NCBI RefSeq assembly: GCF_002848345.1
Contig: NZ_CP025429.1
Location: 1,612,001-1,676,000, forward strand
DNA: 64,000 nucleotides
Direction: 5' to 3'
From: Chromobacterium sp. ATCC 53434
Lineage (GTDB): Bacteria; Pseudomonadota; Gammaproteobacteria; Burkholderiales; Chromobacteriaceae
Part shown: positions 9,115 through 19,044 of the stretch, piece after piece
Layout: every line of letters begins with the position of its first letter
Position numbering within the stretch: the first letter of the stretch is position 1
Position numbers and translations under genes: made by a program
Notes under the pieces: model-generated
Seen by the model: only the letters and a program-made list of their open reading frames with translations
What the model was told of the DNA's origin: nothing
Databases searched by the model: none

Positions 9115-9475
9115 CACGCCGGGCAATATGCTGTTGACCCGCACCATCCTGGAAAGCGAAGGCCACACGCTGTTTTGCGCCGAGCGGGCGCGCGACGGCA
9201 TCGACATCGCCCGGCGGGAGCTGCCGGATCTGGTGCTGATGGATGTCCAGATGCCGGAAATGGACGGCATTACGGCGGTCGCCATCCTCAAGGACGACCC
9301 GTTGACGCGGGCGATACCGGTGGCCGCGCTGACCGCCTGCGCGATGAGGGGAGACCGCGAGCGCATGCTGGCGGCCGGTTTCGACAGTTATATCGAAAAG
9401 CCGATCGATTTCGTCAGTTTCGTGGCCGAGATCGGGCGCCTGGTCGGTTTGCGGCAGGCGCCGGAGCGGAAATGA
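9089..9475 (+). CDS. Stand-alone response-regulator receiver (CheY/DivK-like)
   Basis: A 128-residue single receiver domain with no output domain: RILIVDDTPGNM at the start, acceptor Asp in LMDVQMPEMDGI, Thr/Ala switch region in VAALTACAM and Lys in YIEKPIDF. The MDVQMPEMDG and ALTACAM signatures are closer to receivers of hybrid-kinase phosphorelays (DivK type) than to flagellar CheY. The start lies inside the 3' end of the hybrid kinase gene, behind an AGGCGAGG ribosome-binding site, so the two are coupled. A shuttle role between the hybrid kinase and an unknown target is an inference. Confidence 0.93.
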   Translation: MARILIVDDTPGNMLLTRTILESEGHTLFCAERARDGIDIARRELPDLVLMDVQMPEMDGITAVAILKDDPLTRAIPVAALTACAMRGDRERMLAAGFDSYIEKPIDFVSFVAEIGRLVGLRQAPERK

Positions 9476-9521
9476 TCCGGCGATAGGCGGGCCCATCCAT
9501 TTGTAGAGGGAGCGATCAAGC

Positions 9522-10991
9522 ATGAACCAGAACTGGACCTTTGGCCGGAAGTTGGCGTTCGGCTTCGCGGTATCGTCGACTTTCCTGATCGCGATCGGCA
9601 TCGCGGCATACTGGAGCATCAGCGTGCTGATCGCCACCGCCGGCTCGGTCACCCATACGCAAAAAGTGGTGGAGCGCGTGTCCGGCCTGATCAGCCTGGT
9701 AAAGGATGCCGAAACCGGCCAGCGCGGCTATCTGCTGACCGGCGACCCGGCCTATCTGGAGCCGTTCCAGACAGCCGTCGCCGGCATGCCGGCGGTGCTG
9801 TCCGAGCTGCGCGCCCTGAGCGTGGACAATGCCGACCAGCAAGCCCGGATAAGCCAGGCGGAAACGCTGGTGAACAGCAAGTTCAACGAGTTGAAGCGCA
9901 CCATCGACTTGCGCAAGGCCGGCCATGCCAACGAGGCGTTGAAGATCGTCCTGACCGGGGAGGGCAAGAAATACATGGACGCCTTGCGCGTCCTGTGCGG
10001 GCAGATCAACCGCCAGGAGCGCGTGTTGCTGAGCAAGCGCGAGGCGGACACCGACGCCACCTCCAGCAACGCCAAGGCGACCATCGTCGTCGGCACCATC
10101 CTGTGTCTGCTGTTCGTGGTCGGCGCCGGCTTCACCATCACGCGCTCGCTGACGGAGCGGCTGGGGATGGCCGTCGGCCATGTGCAGAGCTCGTCGGCGG
10201 AACTGCAGGCCGCCGCCACCCAGCAGGCGTCCGGGGCCAAGGAGCAGGCCAGCGCGATGAGCGAGATCAGCACCACTATCAGCGAATTGGGCGTGACCTC
10301 GCGCCAGATCGCCGAGAGCGCCCGCCGGGTGGCGCAGATCGCCGAGCAGACCGCGACGGCGGCGCGCAGCGGCGAGGGCACGGTGGAAAGAGGGCAGGAG
10401 GCGATTGGCGGCATCCGTCGCCAGACCGATCTGGTGGTCAGCCACATGCTCGATCTCGGCCGCAAATCGCAGGAGATAGGCGCGGTGCTGGACATCGTGT
10501 CCGAGCTGGCGGAGCAGACCAATATCCTGGCCATCAACGCCACCATCGAGGCCAGCGGCGCCGGCGAGGCCGGACGCCGTTTCGCCGTGGTGGCGGAGGA
10601 GATCCGCAAGTTGGCCGACCGGGTCGCGGCGTCGACCAAGGGCATACGCACCCAGATCGACGATGTGCGCGGCGCCGTCAACACCACGGTGATGGCCACC
10701 GAGAGCGGCGCCAAGGCGGTAGACCAGGGCGCGCGCCAGTTCGCCGAAGTGGCCGCGGCGTTCAAGCAGATCGCCGATCTGGTCACCACCACCACCGAGG
10801 CGGTGCGCGAGATCGAGCTGTCGACCAAGCAGCAGGCCACCGCCGCCGATCAGGTGCGCACCGCCGTGTCCGAAGTGGCGCAGGCGACGCAAGAGACCGA
10901 GACCAGCTCGACCCAGACGCTGCAGACCGCCTCGCAATTGGCCGGGCTGTCGATGGATCTGCGGCGTCTGGTCCATTCCGGGACGGTCTGA
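9522..10991 (+). CDS. Methyl-accepting chemotaxis protein with CHASE3-type sensor, no HAMP
   Basis: A 489-residue membrane chemoreceptor. TM1 lies about residues 10-32, a periplasmic all-helical CHASE3-like domain follows ([20 protein letters not shown], diagnostic for this family), TM2 lies about 186-208, and the cytoplasmic signalling domain runs from about 220 to 480. The hairpin tip reads [19 protein letters not shown]...[15 protein letters not shown]; the usual AARAGE is changed to ASGAGE. After TM2 ([12 protein letters not shown]) there is no recognisable HAMP domain. AGAGGGAGCG precedes ATG 9522. It is last in the operon and is probably the input of the Wsp-like CheA. WspA also lies in the inner membrane but has a HAMP domain. 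Confidence 0.93.
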   Translation: MNQNWTFGRKLAFGFAVSSTFLIAIGIAAYWSISVLIATAGSVTHTQKVVERVSGLISLVKDAETGQRGYLLTGDPAYLEPFQTAVAGMPAVLSELRALSVDNADQQARISQAETLVNSKFNELKRTIDLRKAGHANEALKIVLTGEGKKYMDALRVLCGQINRQERVLLSKREADTDATSSNAKATIVVGTILCLLFVVGAGFTITRSLTERLGMAVGHVQSSSAELQAAATQQASGAKEQASAMSEISTTISELGVTSRQIAESARRVAQIAEQTATAARSGEGTVERGQEAIGGIRRQTDLVVSHMLDLGRKSQEIGAVLDIVSELAEQTNILAINATIEASGAGEAGRRFAVVAEEIRKLADRVAASTKGIRTQIDDVRGAVNTTVMATESGAKAVDQGARQFAEVAAAFKQIADLVTTTTEAVREIELSTKQQATAADQVRTAVSEVAQATQETETSSTQTLQTASQLAGLSMDLRRLVHSGTV

Positions 10992-11052
10992 GCCTGACGG
11001 GCATGCCGTCTTGCCGCCGCGAATCACGGCGCGGCATGCCTGGCGACGCGCC

Positions 11053-14000
11053 TTATGCCTCGATGGCGCTTGGCGCGGCGGCGATCGCGTCCAGCGCGTG
11101 CTCGAAAGCCTGGAACAGCGCCTCCGCCGCGGCGTCGGGGCAATGGGCGGGATCGCGGCTCAGCCGGAATTCGGCGATTTCCGCGTCCTCGTCCAGATGG
11201 ACGGCGATATTGACCGGATAGTGGAATCGATCGACGCCGTCCCAATCCCGCAAATCGCTTTCTTGCGAATCGCGCGCCCGGAAATTCGTGAAATTGAAGG
11301 TGTGGAAAAACTCCCGGCCGGGGCTGCGCGCCTCGAAAATCGCGCTGTGCGGATACAAGGCGTATTTCTCCTGCCGCAGCAGCCGCCGGTGAATCTCGCT
11401 GGCGGTTTCCCACGAACACTCCGACGCGTCGAACGACAGCGGCTGCAAGTTCCAGAACAGGCCGACCGCCTCCAGCGGATCGCTCAGCTCCGGCACGCGG
11501 CCGTTCACCACGATCCCGATCAAGACATGGGGATCCCGGCTCGCCTGGGCGATGGCGTGCCCGACGGCGGCCAGATACAAGGACCGAGTCTGGATCCGCC
11601 GCGCGCGCGCGCATCGGCCGACGCCGGCCACCAGCCTGGATGCGACGCGCCTTTTTTGCTCGATGATCGTGGCCGGCTGATCGCTCCGCCGCTCAAGCGC
11701 CTGCTTGCCGGCAAACGGCGCGAGCCGCCAGTATTCCATCGCTTCCGCGTCCCGCGCCATACGCTGCTGCAGGGCGACATATTCGGAAAACACATCGGCG
11801 CGTGTCGGCATCGGAATGGGGGCGTGGCGATGGTATTGCTGGAATACCGCGTCGAAAAAGCGTTGCTGCCCCCAGCCATCGTCGATCGCGTGGTGGATGC
11901 TCAGGAAAACGACGCAACGGCTGTCCGTCGTCTGGAAGAAGCGCAATCGCGCCATTTCGGTGCCCGCCTCGAACGGCGTGAACGGCGTGTGGAGGTCGGC
12001 GCGCGCGTATTCGGCGACAAGCGATTGCTGTTGTCGCGGCGCGTCGCGCCGGATGTCGACGGCGTCCAGGCGTACCCGCGCCGCGTCCGTCTCGACGCGG
12101 CGAATCGCGTCGCCGTCGCGGACGAAGAGGGTGCGGAATATCGGATGCGCGGAAAACGCCGCGCGGAAAGCCTCCAGCAAGCGGTCGACGTCAAGCGACG
12201 CGTCGTCGCAGGTGAACCACTGCTGCACGTGATAGACGCCCAGCCCGGCGGGCGCGGCCTGATACTGCTCCAGCATGATGCGCTGCATGTCGGACGCGGT
12301 ATCGGCAACCGTCGCCGGCGCCGGCGTCAGGCCGGCCGCGCCCCGCAAGCTGCGATCGTTCAGGTCCCGGACAGTGGGCGAGTGGAAGATGTCCTCCACC
12401 GCCGCCGGCCAGCCTGCGCGATTCAGCGCCATGATCAACTCGACGGCGCGGATCGAGTCGCCGCCCAGGGCGAAGAAATCGTCGCGCGGGCCGAGGCTGT
12501 CGACGCCGAGCACCCGGCGCCAGATCGCCATCATCTCCGCCTCGTCGGCCGAGGCCGGCGCATCCGCCGGGCGCTCGTCGCTCAGCGCGCGCGCCACTTG
12601 CGGCAGCCGGCCGCGATCGAGCTTGCCGTGCGTGGTCAACGGCAAGCTGTCGATGCGATGAAAATGGTGCGGCATCATGAAGCCCGGTATCTTTTCCGCC
12701 AGCGATTGGCGGAGCTCGCGCAAGCTCATCGGCGCGGCCGCGAAGCGGACATAGGCCAGCACCAGATCGCGTCCGTCTTCGACGGCGGCTTGAACGACGG
12801 CGTTGGCGACGCCGTCCAGCTCGCACAGCGCGGATTCGATCTCGGCCAGCGACACCCGGAAGCCGCGGATCTTGACGTAGCCGCCCTTGCGCGACTCGTA
12901 AACCAGCTCGCCGTGCTGATCGATCTTCGCCAGGTCGTTCGTCTTGTACATCCGGGCGCCTTCGTGGCCCGGAAACGGGCAGGGGATGAAGGCCTCGGCC
13001 GTCAGGCCCGGCCTGCCATGGTAGCCGCGCGCCAGTCCCGGGCCGGCGACGTACAATTCGCCGACTTCGCCGGCCGCCACCGGGTTCAAGCGGTCGTCGA
13101 GCAGGAACAACGACAGATCCGGCAAGGCCTCGCCAATACCGGCGGACTGCCGCTTGCCGGACTCGTCGGCGGTGACGACATGCAGCGTGACATGCACGGT
13201 GGTCTCGGTGATGCCGTACATATTGACCAGCACCGGGCCGTCGTCTCCCATCGTCTTGAACCACGGCTTCAGCTGCGCCAGGTCCAGGCGCTCGCCGCCG
13301 AATATCACGAAGGCCAGCGACTCCAGCGCCTCGCGCTTTTGCGGATGTTCGCTCAGATACCGCGACAGCTGATAGAAGAAGGACGGCGTTTGATTGAGCA
13401 CCGTCACCCGATGCTCTCGCAGATAAGCCAGCAGCGCCGACGGGTCGCGAATGGTGGCCAGATCGGGGATCAGCAGTTTCCCGCCATGCAATAGCGCGCC
13501 GAAAATCTCCCAGACCGAGAAATCGAAGGCGTAGGAATGCAATAGCGGCCAGATGTCGTCCGGTCCGAAATCGTAATACGGCTGGGATTCGGAAAAAAGC
13601 CGCAGCACGTTGCGGTGCGAGATCAGATTGCCTTTCGGGCCGCCGGTCGAACCCGAGGTATAGATGACATAGGCCAGGCCGTCGCGGCTCGGCGCGGGCA
13701 TCTCGGGGCTGTCGGCATGCGATGGCGCCAAGGCGTCCAGATCGAGCAGCGCGATGTCTTGGGCCGCGGCGGCGGCGCTTATCCGTTCCCGCGACTCGTC
13801 GTCGACGATGATGATCCCGGGCCGGGCGTCGGCTATCAGGTAGTTCAGCCGGTCGGCCGGATATTCCGGGTCAAGCGGAACGTAGGCGCCGCCGGCTTTC
13901 AGGATGGCCAGCATGGCGACGATCAGATCGGACGATCTGCGGACGGACAGGCCAACCAGGGTTTCGGCTGCCACGCCGTCTGTCCGGAGCCGGCCGGCCA

Positions 14001-14157
14001 GGGCATTCGCCCGTCTATCCAGTTCTTGGTAGCTAAGCGATGTCGCCGCGCACTGCACGGCGATTCGATCGGGAAACCGCTGGGCCGACAGCGAGAAGGC
14101 CTCGGCAATCGTGCGGCATGCGGCTAGGTCTTGCGGATGCGTCATTTGGTTTTTCAT
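11053..14157 (-). CDS. NRPS protein, A(Thr)-T-C, terminal protein of the line
   Basis: A 1034-residue synthetase. The adenylation domain covers about 15-515 (YTSGSTGGPKG, FDFSVWE, MYGITETT, HGKLDR). Pocket residues read by eye are D,F,W,N,I,G,M,V,H,K, the established threonine code. The T domain is about 540-605 with phosphopantetheinyl Ser568 in FFALGGDSI. The condensation domain is about 620-1030 with intact HHAIDDG (His755, His756, Asp760). The protein ends there, with no thioesterase or reductase. ATG 14157 begins the adenylation domain correctly; an in-frame TTG at 14250 overlapping the upstream gene's stop is an alternative. It is last in transcription order. Its A domain may also load the carrier of the upstream C-T-C protein, and its C domain may release the product; both are inferences. 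Confidence 0.93.
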   Translation of the reverse strand: MKNQMTHPQDLAACRTIAEAFSLSAQRFPDRIAVQCAATSLSYQELDRRANALAGRLRTDGVAAETLVGLSVRRSSDLIVAMLAILKAGGAYVPLDPEYPADRLNYLIADARPGIIIVDDESRERISAAAAAQDIALLDLDALAPSHADSPEMPAPSRDGLAYVIYTSGSTGGPKGNLISHRNVLRLFSESQPYYDFGPDDIWPLLHSYAFDFSVWEIFGALLHGGKLLIPDLATIRDPSALLAYLREHRVTVLNQTPSFFYQLSRYLSEHPQKREALESLAFVIFGGERLDLAQLKPWFKTMGDDGPVLVNMYGITETTVHVTLHVVTADESGKRQSAGIGEALPDLSLFLLDDRLNPVAAGEVGELYVAGPGLARGYHGRPGLTAEAFIPCPFPGHEGARMYKTNDLAKIDQHGELVYESRKGGYVKIRGFRVSLAEIESALCELDGVANAVVQAAVEDGRDLVLAYVRFAAAPMSLRELRQSLAEKIPGFMMPHHFHRIDSLPLTTHGKLDRGRLPQVARALSDERPADAPASADEAEMMAIWRRVLGVDSLGPRDDFFALGGDSIRAVELIMALNRAGWPAAVEDIFHSPTVRDLNDRSLRGAAGLTPAPATVADTASDMQRIMLEQYQAAPAGLGVYHVQQWFTCDDASLDVDRLLEAFRAAFSAHPIFRTLFVRDGDAIRRVETDAARVRLDAVDIRRDAPRQQQSLVAEYARADLHTPFTPFEAGTEMARLRFFQTTDSRCVVFLSIHHAIDDGWGQQRFFDAVFQQYHRHAPIPMPTRADVFSEYVALQQRMARDAEAMEYWRLAPFAGKQALERRSDQPATIIEQKRRVASRLVAGVGRCARARRIQTRSLYLAAVGHAIAQASRDPHVLIGIVVNGRVPELSDPLEAVGLFWNLQPLSFDASECSWETASEIHRRLLRQEKYALYPHSAIFEARSPGREFFHTFNFTNFRARDSQESDLRDWDGVDRFHYPVNIAVHLDEDAEIAEFRLSRDPAHCPDAAAEALFQAFEHALDAIAAAPSAIEA

Positions 14158-14246
14158 GTCCGGCCTGCATCGGGGATCAAGCCCCGTTGATTGATCGTTT
14201 GTCGCTGATGTCTGGCGCTTCGCGCCCCGAGTACGGGCGCGCCGGA

Positions 14247-17200
14247 TCAAGTCGCGTCGGTCGAGAGGCCGGCATCGCCGGTCTGGGCGCGCTTCGGCTT
14301 TCTCAACAGCTTAGGGCCGGCGCGCGGCACTTCCGCTGCGGCCGGCGCGTTCGATGGCTGCCGTAGCGGCGAATCGAAGTCGAGCGCGAATCGGGACAGC
14401 CAGGCCGACAGTTCGGCGCCCATTCGCTCGATCGAAGCCGGATCGAACATATCGGTCGCGTATTCGATGCGAACGCAGCTTCTCGCCAGATTGAAGCCGA
14501 ACGCCAGGTCGAACTTGGCGATAGGGCTGGACCCCGGCGCCGGCGTGACGACCAGACCGTCCTGCGTCCAGCCGGCAAAGTCCTCATCGGCGGTGACGAC
14601 CGCCTGGAAGACCGGGTGCAGGCCGGGAACGCGCTCGATGCCAAGCCGTTCGACGATGGCGGAGAACGGCACCCGGTATCCGGCGTAACTGGCCCGGGCG
14701 ACTTGCCGTATCTTTTCGATCAGGCGGCGCGGGGTGTCGGATGGCTCGACGCGCACCGGCATCGCGAGCAGATTGACGAAGTTGCCTATCGTTTCCTCGA
14801 TCGCATCGTCGCCGCGCCCGCCATGCGGGAAGCCCAGGCAGACGTCGGCCTGATTGCCGCGCGACGAGAGGTAGCCCGCGAGCAGGGCGGCGACGGCCAT
14901 GAACGGCGAGGCGCCAAGCTGGGCGGCTTGCCGGATGTGCTCGCCAAGCTGCGCCTGAGGCAGCGCGCACTCCAGGAAGGCGCCGGCGTAGTCCCGCCGC
15001 ATCGGCCGCGGCCGGTCCGGCCTGAGATTGAGCGGCGTCGGCTTGCCGTCGAAGCGGCCGTGCCAGCGCTCCAGCTCGATTTGATAATCGCGGCTGTCCT
15101 GCCACGCCCGTTCCCGGGCGGCGGCCTCGCGAACCGTCAGCGCCGGTCCGGCATCGGGCAACTCGTCGCCTCGCAGCAGGGTTTGCAGATCGCGCAGCCA
15201 TATCTGGGCGGAATGGCCGTCGAACACCATGTGATGGAACACCATCAGCAAGACCCAGTGCTCAGGGGCGCGACGCACCAGGCAAAACCGGAACAGCCGG
15301 CCGGCGGCAAGATCGAACGTCGTCGAGCTGAATGCCTGTTCCAAGATGGCGAAGCCGGCGTCGCGGCTGTCCGGCGCCTGTTGGCCGAGGTCGGCGGTTT
15401 CGAGAACGCTGGACGGCGGCGCGCCGACTTCCTGGCGCAGGCCCGACGGCGTTTCCACGAAGCGCGTGCGCAGGGCCTCGTGGCGATTCAGCAGCCGGCC
15501 CAGCGCCGCCTCCAGGCGGGCCGGGTCCAGCTCGCCGCGCATCTCCAGATGCAGCGGGACGTTGTACAGCGCGCGGTTCGGGGCCAGTTTTTCGAAGAAA
15601 TACAGGCTTTGCTGATTGCTTGACAGCTGGCCAAGCCTGGCGTCGACATGCGCGCGATCCGGCACCGCCGCGTCGCCGAGCCTGGCGCACGCCGCATCGA
15701 CGAAGTCGCCCAGCGTCGCGCTTTCGATCAGCTCCCGCAAGGGGATGGTCAGCGACAGCCGCTGCCGGCATGCCGCGATCACGCGCAAGGCCGCCAGCGA
15801 CGTTCCACCCTGCCGGATGAAGCCGACGGCGCCATCGGGCAGCTTGCCGCCGAGGGCGGCGGAAAGGATGCCGATCAGCGCGTCGCGGCCGGCGTCGCCG
15901 CCGGCGATGGGCTGAAACGCCGCCTGGCGGGCCGTGGCTTGCACCGCGCCGGCGTCCGGCCATCGGCCGATCCGGGCCATCTGTTCCGCAAAGGCGTCGA
16001 GCCGGGCGGACGGATTCGCCAGGCATGCCTCGGCCAGATCGACCAGCTCGCTCCAGAGCCGCCGGACGGTCGAGGCGTCGAACAAGGCGGTGGCGTATTC
16101 GAGCGCGAGCCATAGGCCGTCGTCGCGTTGGTCGAGGATAAAGCTCAGGTCCAGCCTGGCCGTTCCGGCATGCGCGGCCTGTTCGTCCAGCCGCAGTCCG
16201 GCGAGACGCCAGCGCGGTCGTTTTTCAACCCGCGCGGCGACTTGGAGCAAGGGGTGCGCCGGCGACGCACGGTGCGGCGCCACCGCGTCGACGAGTTTTC
16301 CAAACGGAATGTCCTGGTTTTCGCATCCCCGCGAGGCCGCGTCGCGGACTCGGCGCATCATTTCCCGCAGACCGGGCTTGTCGCCGACCGGCAGCCGCAG
16401 CGCGAGCATATTGGCGAACGGGCCGACGATCTCATGGCTGTCGGCGCTTGTCCGTCCGGTGGCGGGCATGCCGATGACGATTTCGTCGCGGCCGCTCCCC
16501 GCGGCCAGGAACAGGCCGACCAGGGACGAGAAGACGACGGGTAGCGAATCTCCCTCCGCCTGCAGGAAGCGGCCCAGTTGTCGCTCCAGCCCCGCGGGAA
16601 GCTTCAGCGCCAGCTGGTCTCCGCCCATCGGCATCGTTGCCGGACGCGGTCTGTCCGCCGGCAGCGGCTGCTGCTCGGGCGCGCCGGCGAACGAAGCCGC
16701 CAGCGCGTTCAGCCGCGCCTGGCCGCCAGCGGCGTGCCATTGCTCGCGCTGCCAGCCGGCGAAATCGGCATAGTCGAACGCGCCAGACGCGAGTTCGCCG
16801 TCGCCGCCGCGCAATGCGGCCGCATACGCCGTCTCGAGGTCCGCCGCCAGGATCTCCATCGACCAGGCATCGAAAACGGCATGGTGGAACACCATCAGCA
16901 GGCGCGCCTCTTGCGCGTCTTGCTGGACGAGAACGAAACGAAACAGCGGCCCCGCCGCCAAGCCGAACGGACGGCTCAGGATTTCCTGCGTCAATTCGGC
17001 CAGGCTGGCGGCGTCCCGGTTTGCCGAATCCAGGCGCGCTAGCTCGAGAAACGGGCCGGGCAACGCATGCCGCGTCGTGCAATAGACATCGTCGCCATCG
17101 AAGGCCATCGTCGTGCGCAATGCCTCATGCCTGGCCACGACCGCGGCAAAGGCCGCCTCCAGCGCCGCGGCGTCGATCGCGCCGCTCAGCTGCAGCGCGA

Positions 17201-17309
17201 CGGGAATCGAGCATGAGGGCGTGTCCGGCGCCAGCTGATCAAGGTAGAAAAGCCGTTCTTGGGAAAATGACGCAGGCCAGCCATAGGCGGCATCGAGTAA
17301 AAATTTCAT
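14247..17309 (-). CDS. NRPS protein, C-T-C, lacking an adenylation domain
   Basis: A 1020-residue protein with condensation domain 1 (about 10-430), a T domain (about 470-545) and condensation domain 2 (about 560-970), followed by a basic tail. C1 begins FSQERLFYLDQL and has HHAVFDA at 142-148, with Ala replacing the usual Gly of HHxxxDG. C2 has intact HHMVFDG at 692-698. The T domain has Ser504 in RQGGTSLAALRV. There is no adenylation domain between C1 and T, so the carrier must be charged in trans or receive its group by transfer. ATG 17309 is taken as the start. It lies between the hydroxylase gene and the A-T-C gene; the threonine A domain of the latter is the only candidate loader without its own upstream C domain. 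Confidence 0.92.
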   Translation of the reverse strand: MKFLLDAAYGWPASFSQERLFYLDQLAPDTPSCSIPVALQLSGAIDAAALEAAFAAVVARHEALRTTMAFDGDDVYCTTRHALPGPFLELARLDSANRDAASLAELTQEILSRPFGLAAGPLFRFVLVQQDAQEARLLMVFHHAVFDAWSMEILAADLETAYAAALRGGDGELASGAFDYADFAGWQREQWHAAGGQARLNALAASFAGAPEQQPLPADRPRPATMPMGGDQLALKLPAGLERQLGRFLQAEGDSLPVVFSSLVGLFLAAGSGRDEIVIGMPATGRTSADSHEIVGPFANMLALRLPVGDKPGLREMMRRVRDAASRGCENQDIPFGKLVDAVAPHRASPAHPLLQVAARVEKRPRWRLAGLRLDEQAAHAGTARLDLSFILDQRDDGLWLALEYATALFDASTVRRLWSELVDLAEACLANPSARLDAFAEQMARIGRWPDAGAVQATARQAAFQPIAGGDAGRDALIGILSAALGGKLPDGAVGFIRQGGTSLAALRVIAACRQRLSLTIPLRELIESATLGDFVDAACARLGDAAVPDRAHVDARLGQLSSNQQSLYFFEKLAPNRALYNVPLHLEMRGELDPARLEAALGRLLNRHEALRTRFVETPSGLRQEVGAPPSSVLETADLGQQAPDSRDAGFAILEQAFSSTTFDLAAGRLFRFCLVRRAPEHWVLLMVFHHMVFDGHSAQIWLRDLQTLLRGDELPDAGPALTVREAAARERAWQDSRDYQIELERWHGRFDGKPTPLNLRPDRPRPMRRDYAGAFLECALPQAQLGEHIRQAAQLGASPFMAVAALLAGYLSSRGNQADVCLGFPHGGRGDDAIEETIGNFVNLLAMPVRVEPSDTPRRLIEKIRQVARASYAGYRVPFSAIVERLGIERVPGLHPVFQAVVTADEDFAGWTQDGLVVTPAPGSSPIAKFDLAFGFNLARSCVRIEYATDMFDPASIERMGAELSAWLSRFALDFDSPLRQPSNAPAAAEVPRAGPKLLRKPKRAQTGDAGLSTDAT

Positions 17310-17439
17310 AAGCGAATACCTTGAATCAGCAGTCAGTCGGCAATGGAAAGCCTCTGTTCCGCCCGCCGGCGCGTGTCGCTGCGCCGGCGGGGCGTTGGCA
17401 CGATGCGGGCAACGCGCGCCGGCCGCGCCCGCATCGGAC

Positions 17440-19044
17440 TCAGCAGGTGAAGCTGCTGCAGCCGTACAGTCGTTCGGCGCTCAAGCCGGCGGCGCGGCAG
17501 CGCTCGAGGAGTTTGTTCGACTCGACGATCTGCTTGCTGTCGGCCGAGTACTCCAGGCCGGTGACGAAGCGCATCCACGGCTCCTGGCCCATCGCGTAGA
17601 TGAATATTTTCCGGCAGTCGAACTCCTCGACGATGCTCCAGGCATGCTCGCAGTCCGAGCCCGACAAGGTGCGGGACTCGTCGTCGCGCCGGCTGAGCGG
17701 ACTGCCAGTGTAGGGGCCGTACAGCCAGCTGAGCGGCGCGCCGTCGCACTCCATGCCGATGAACAGCGTGTCCGCCTTGCCCAGCCGCTCGACGATGCGG
17801 CGGTACAGCGCGCGGTCCTTGCAGTCGGAGTCGGCCAGGAACAGGAAGCTGCGGTTTTTCAGCCGCAGGAACATGCCGTGCTTGCTTTCGATGTCCAGGT
17901 CGGCGTGTTCGCCGTAAAACGGCAGGCTGACGATCTCGCCGTCGTCGAAGCGCACGCTTTCCATCGGCTCCAGCTCCGATACATTGCGGAAGCCGAGCGC
18001 GCGCAGCGTCAGCTTCATCGATGGATCGGCCAGGCTGCGGCTGTTGTGGCGCGGGACCAGGATGCGGCCGATGCGGCCGCGCAGCTGCAGCAGCAATTCC
18101 GGGCTGAAATGGTCCTGGTGGTTGTGGGTGATGAAGACGTAGTCGATATGGTCGGGCAGATCGTCGAAGGTCAGCCGCTGCGTCTCGCCGTCGCGGTCCC
18201 AGGTGACGAAGGGGTCGATCAGGACCGAGGTCGACGCCGTCTGCAGCAGGACACAGGCATGGCCGAAATAGCGGATGCGCACGTCGCCTCCATGGTAGTC
18301 CGGCTGGTCGCGCCGCGGCGGCTCGGCGTCGAAGAAGCCGCGGAAGCGCGCCTCCTGTTCCGCCGGCACCTTCAGCGCCTGCTTCAGCTCCGCGTAAGGG
18401 ACGGCGCGTATCCGGCTGGCGGCGAGCGCTTCGTGATTGGGATCGGCGAAGGGCAGCGGCAGGACCAGCCTGGCGTCTCCGTCCAGCCGGGGCGTGTTCA
18501 GGAAGAAATGGCGCTGTTCGTCGCGCTCGGTGCCGAAGGCGAGCGACTGCTTGTCCTCGTTGGCGGCGGCCGGGTAGCTCAGCAGTTGGTCCAGCACGCG
18601 GATGCCCGGGTGGTGATTGAGGTCGTAGCTGACTTCGACCAGGCCGGCCAGCGTCGGCGGCAGCTCGGCGTAGACCGCGTCCAGGCTGTGGCCGCTGGCG
18701 GTTTGTTGCAATTGGCGATTGAGTTTTTGCAGGTCCTCGGCGAAGCGGAGCAGCGGCTCGGCGTCGCGCAGCGTGTCCTGCAGCAGGCGGCGCACCGCGG
18801 GCAGGTCGCTTGCCGCCAGTTCCAGAAAGGGGCCGCCCAGCATCTGGGGATTCTTCGAGGCGGCGATATGCACGCCGGGATTGGCGACGAAGGAGCGCAT
18901 CAGCGGAATCTGGCGGAAGGCCAGATTGATCGCCTGCTGGACCGGCGACACCAGATGGCTCCAGGCGTACCAGCGATGGAACAGCGGTTCCAGTTTCACG
19001 CCGCTTTTCAGGTAGACGGCCGCGTCGGAATGGGGAGTGCTCAT
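17440..19044 (-). CDS. CmlA-type di-iron beta-hydroxylase acting on carrier-bound amino acids
   Basis: A 534-residue metallo-beta-lactamase-fold monooxygenase. An N-terminal domain (about 1-245) precedes the MBL fold (about 250-534). Candidate metal ligands are His307, His309, Asp311, His312 (THNHQDHF), Glu379 (YGEHADL), Asp405 (LADSD) and His467. In the chloramphenicol enzyme CmlA, as I recall, the ligands are H305, H307, D309, H310, E377, D403 and H468; six of seven match with a constant +2 offset. Glu in place of the usual MBL His marks the oxygenase, not hydrolases. CmlA (532 aa) hydroxylates the beta carbon of p-aminophenylalanine bound to an NRPS carrier. The start overlaps the stop of the upstream synthetase (ATGA) and has a GGAG ribosome-binding site, so it is made together with it. 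Substrate here is unproven; Tyr or the hydrophobic residue are candidates. Confidence 0.88.
   Translation of the reverse strand: MSTPHSDAAVYLKSGVKLEPLFHRWYAWSHLVSPVQQAINLAFRQIPLMRSFVANPGVHIAASKNPQMLGGPFLELAASDLPAVRRLLQDTLRDAEPLLRFAEDLQKLNRQLQQTASGHSLDAVYAELPPTLAGLVEVSYDLNHHPGIRVLDQLLSYPAAANEDKQSLAFGTERDEQRHFFLNTPRLDGDARLVLPLPFADPNHEALAASRIRAVPYAELKQALKVPAEQEARFRGFFDAEPPRRDQPDYHGGDVRIRYFGHACVLLQTASTSVLIDPFVTWDRDGETQRLTFDDLPDHIDYVFITHNHQDHFSPELLLQLRGRIGRILVPRHNSRSLADPSMKLTLRALGFRNVSELEPMESVRFDDGEIVSLPFYGEHADLDIESKHGMFLRLKNRSFLFLADSDCKDRALYRRIVERLGKADTLFIGMECDGAPLSWLYGPYTGSPLSRRDDESRTLSGSDCEHAWSIVEEFDCRKIFIYAMGQEPWMRFVTGLEYSADSKQIVESNKLLERCRAAGLSAERLYGCSSFTC

Noticed and set aside
11053..11400. 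Thioesterase at the end of the last synthetase
   Set aside because: The C-terminal residues continue the condensation fold; no GxSxG motif is present.
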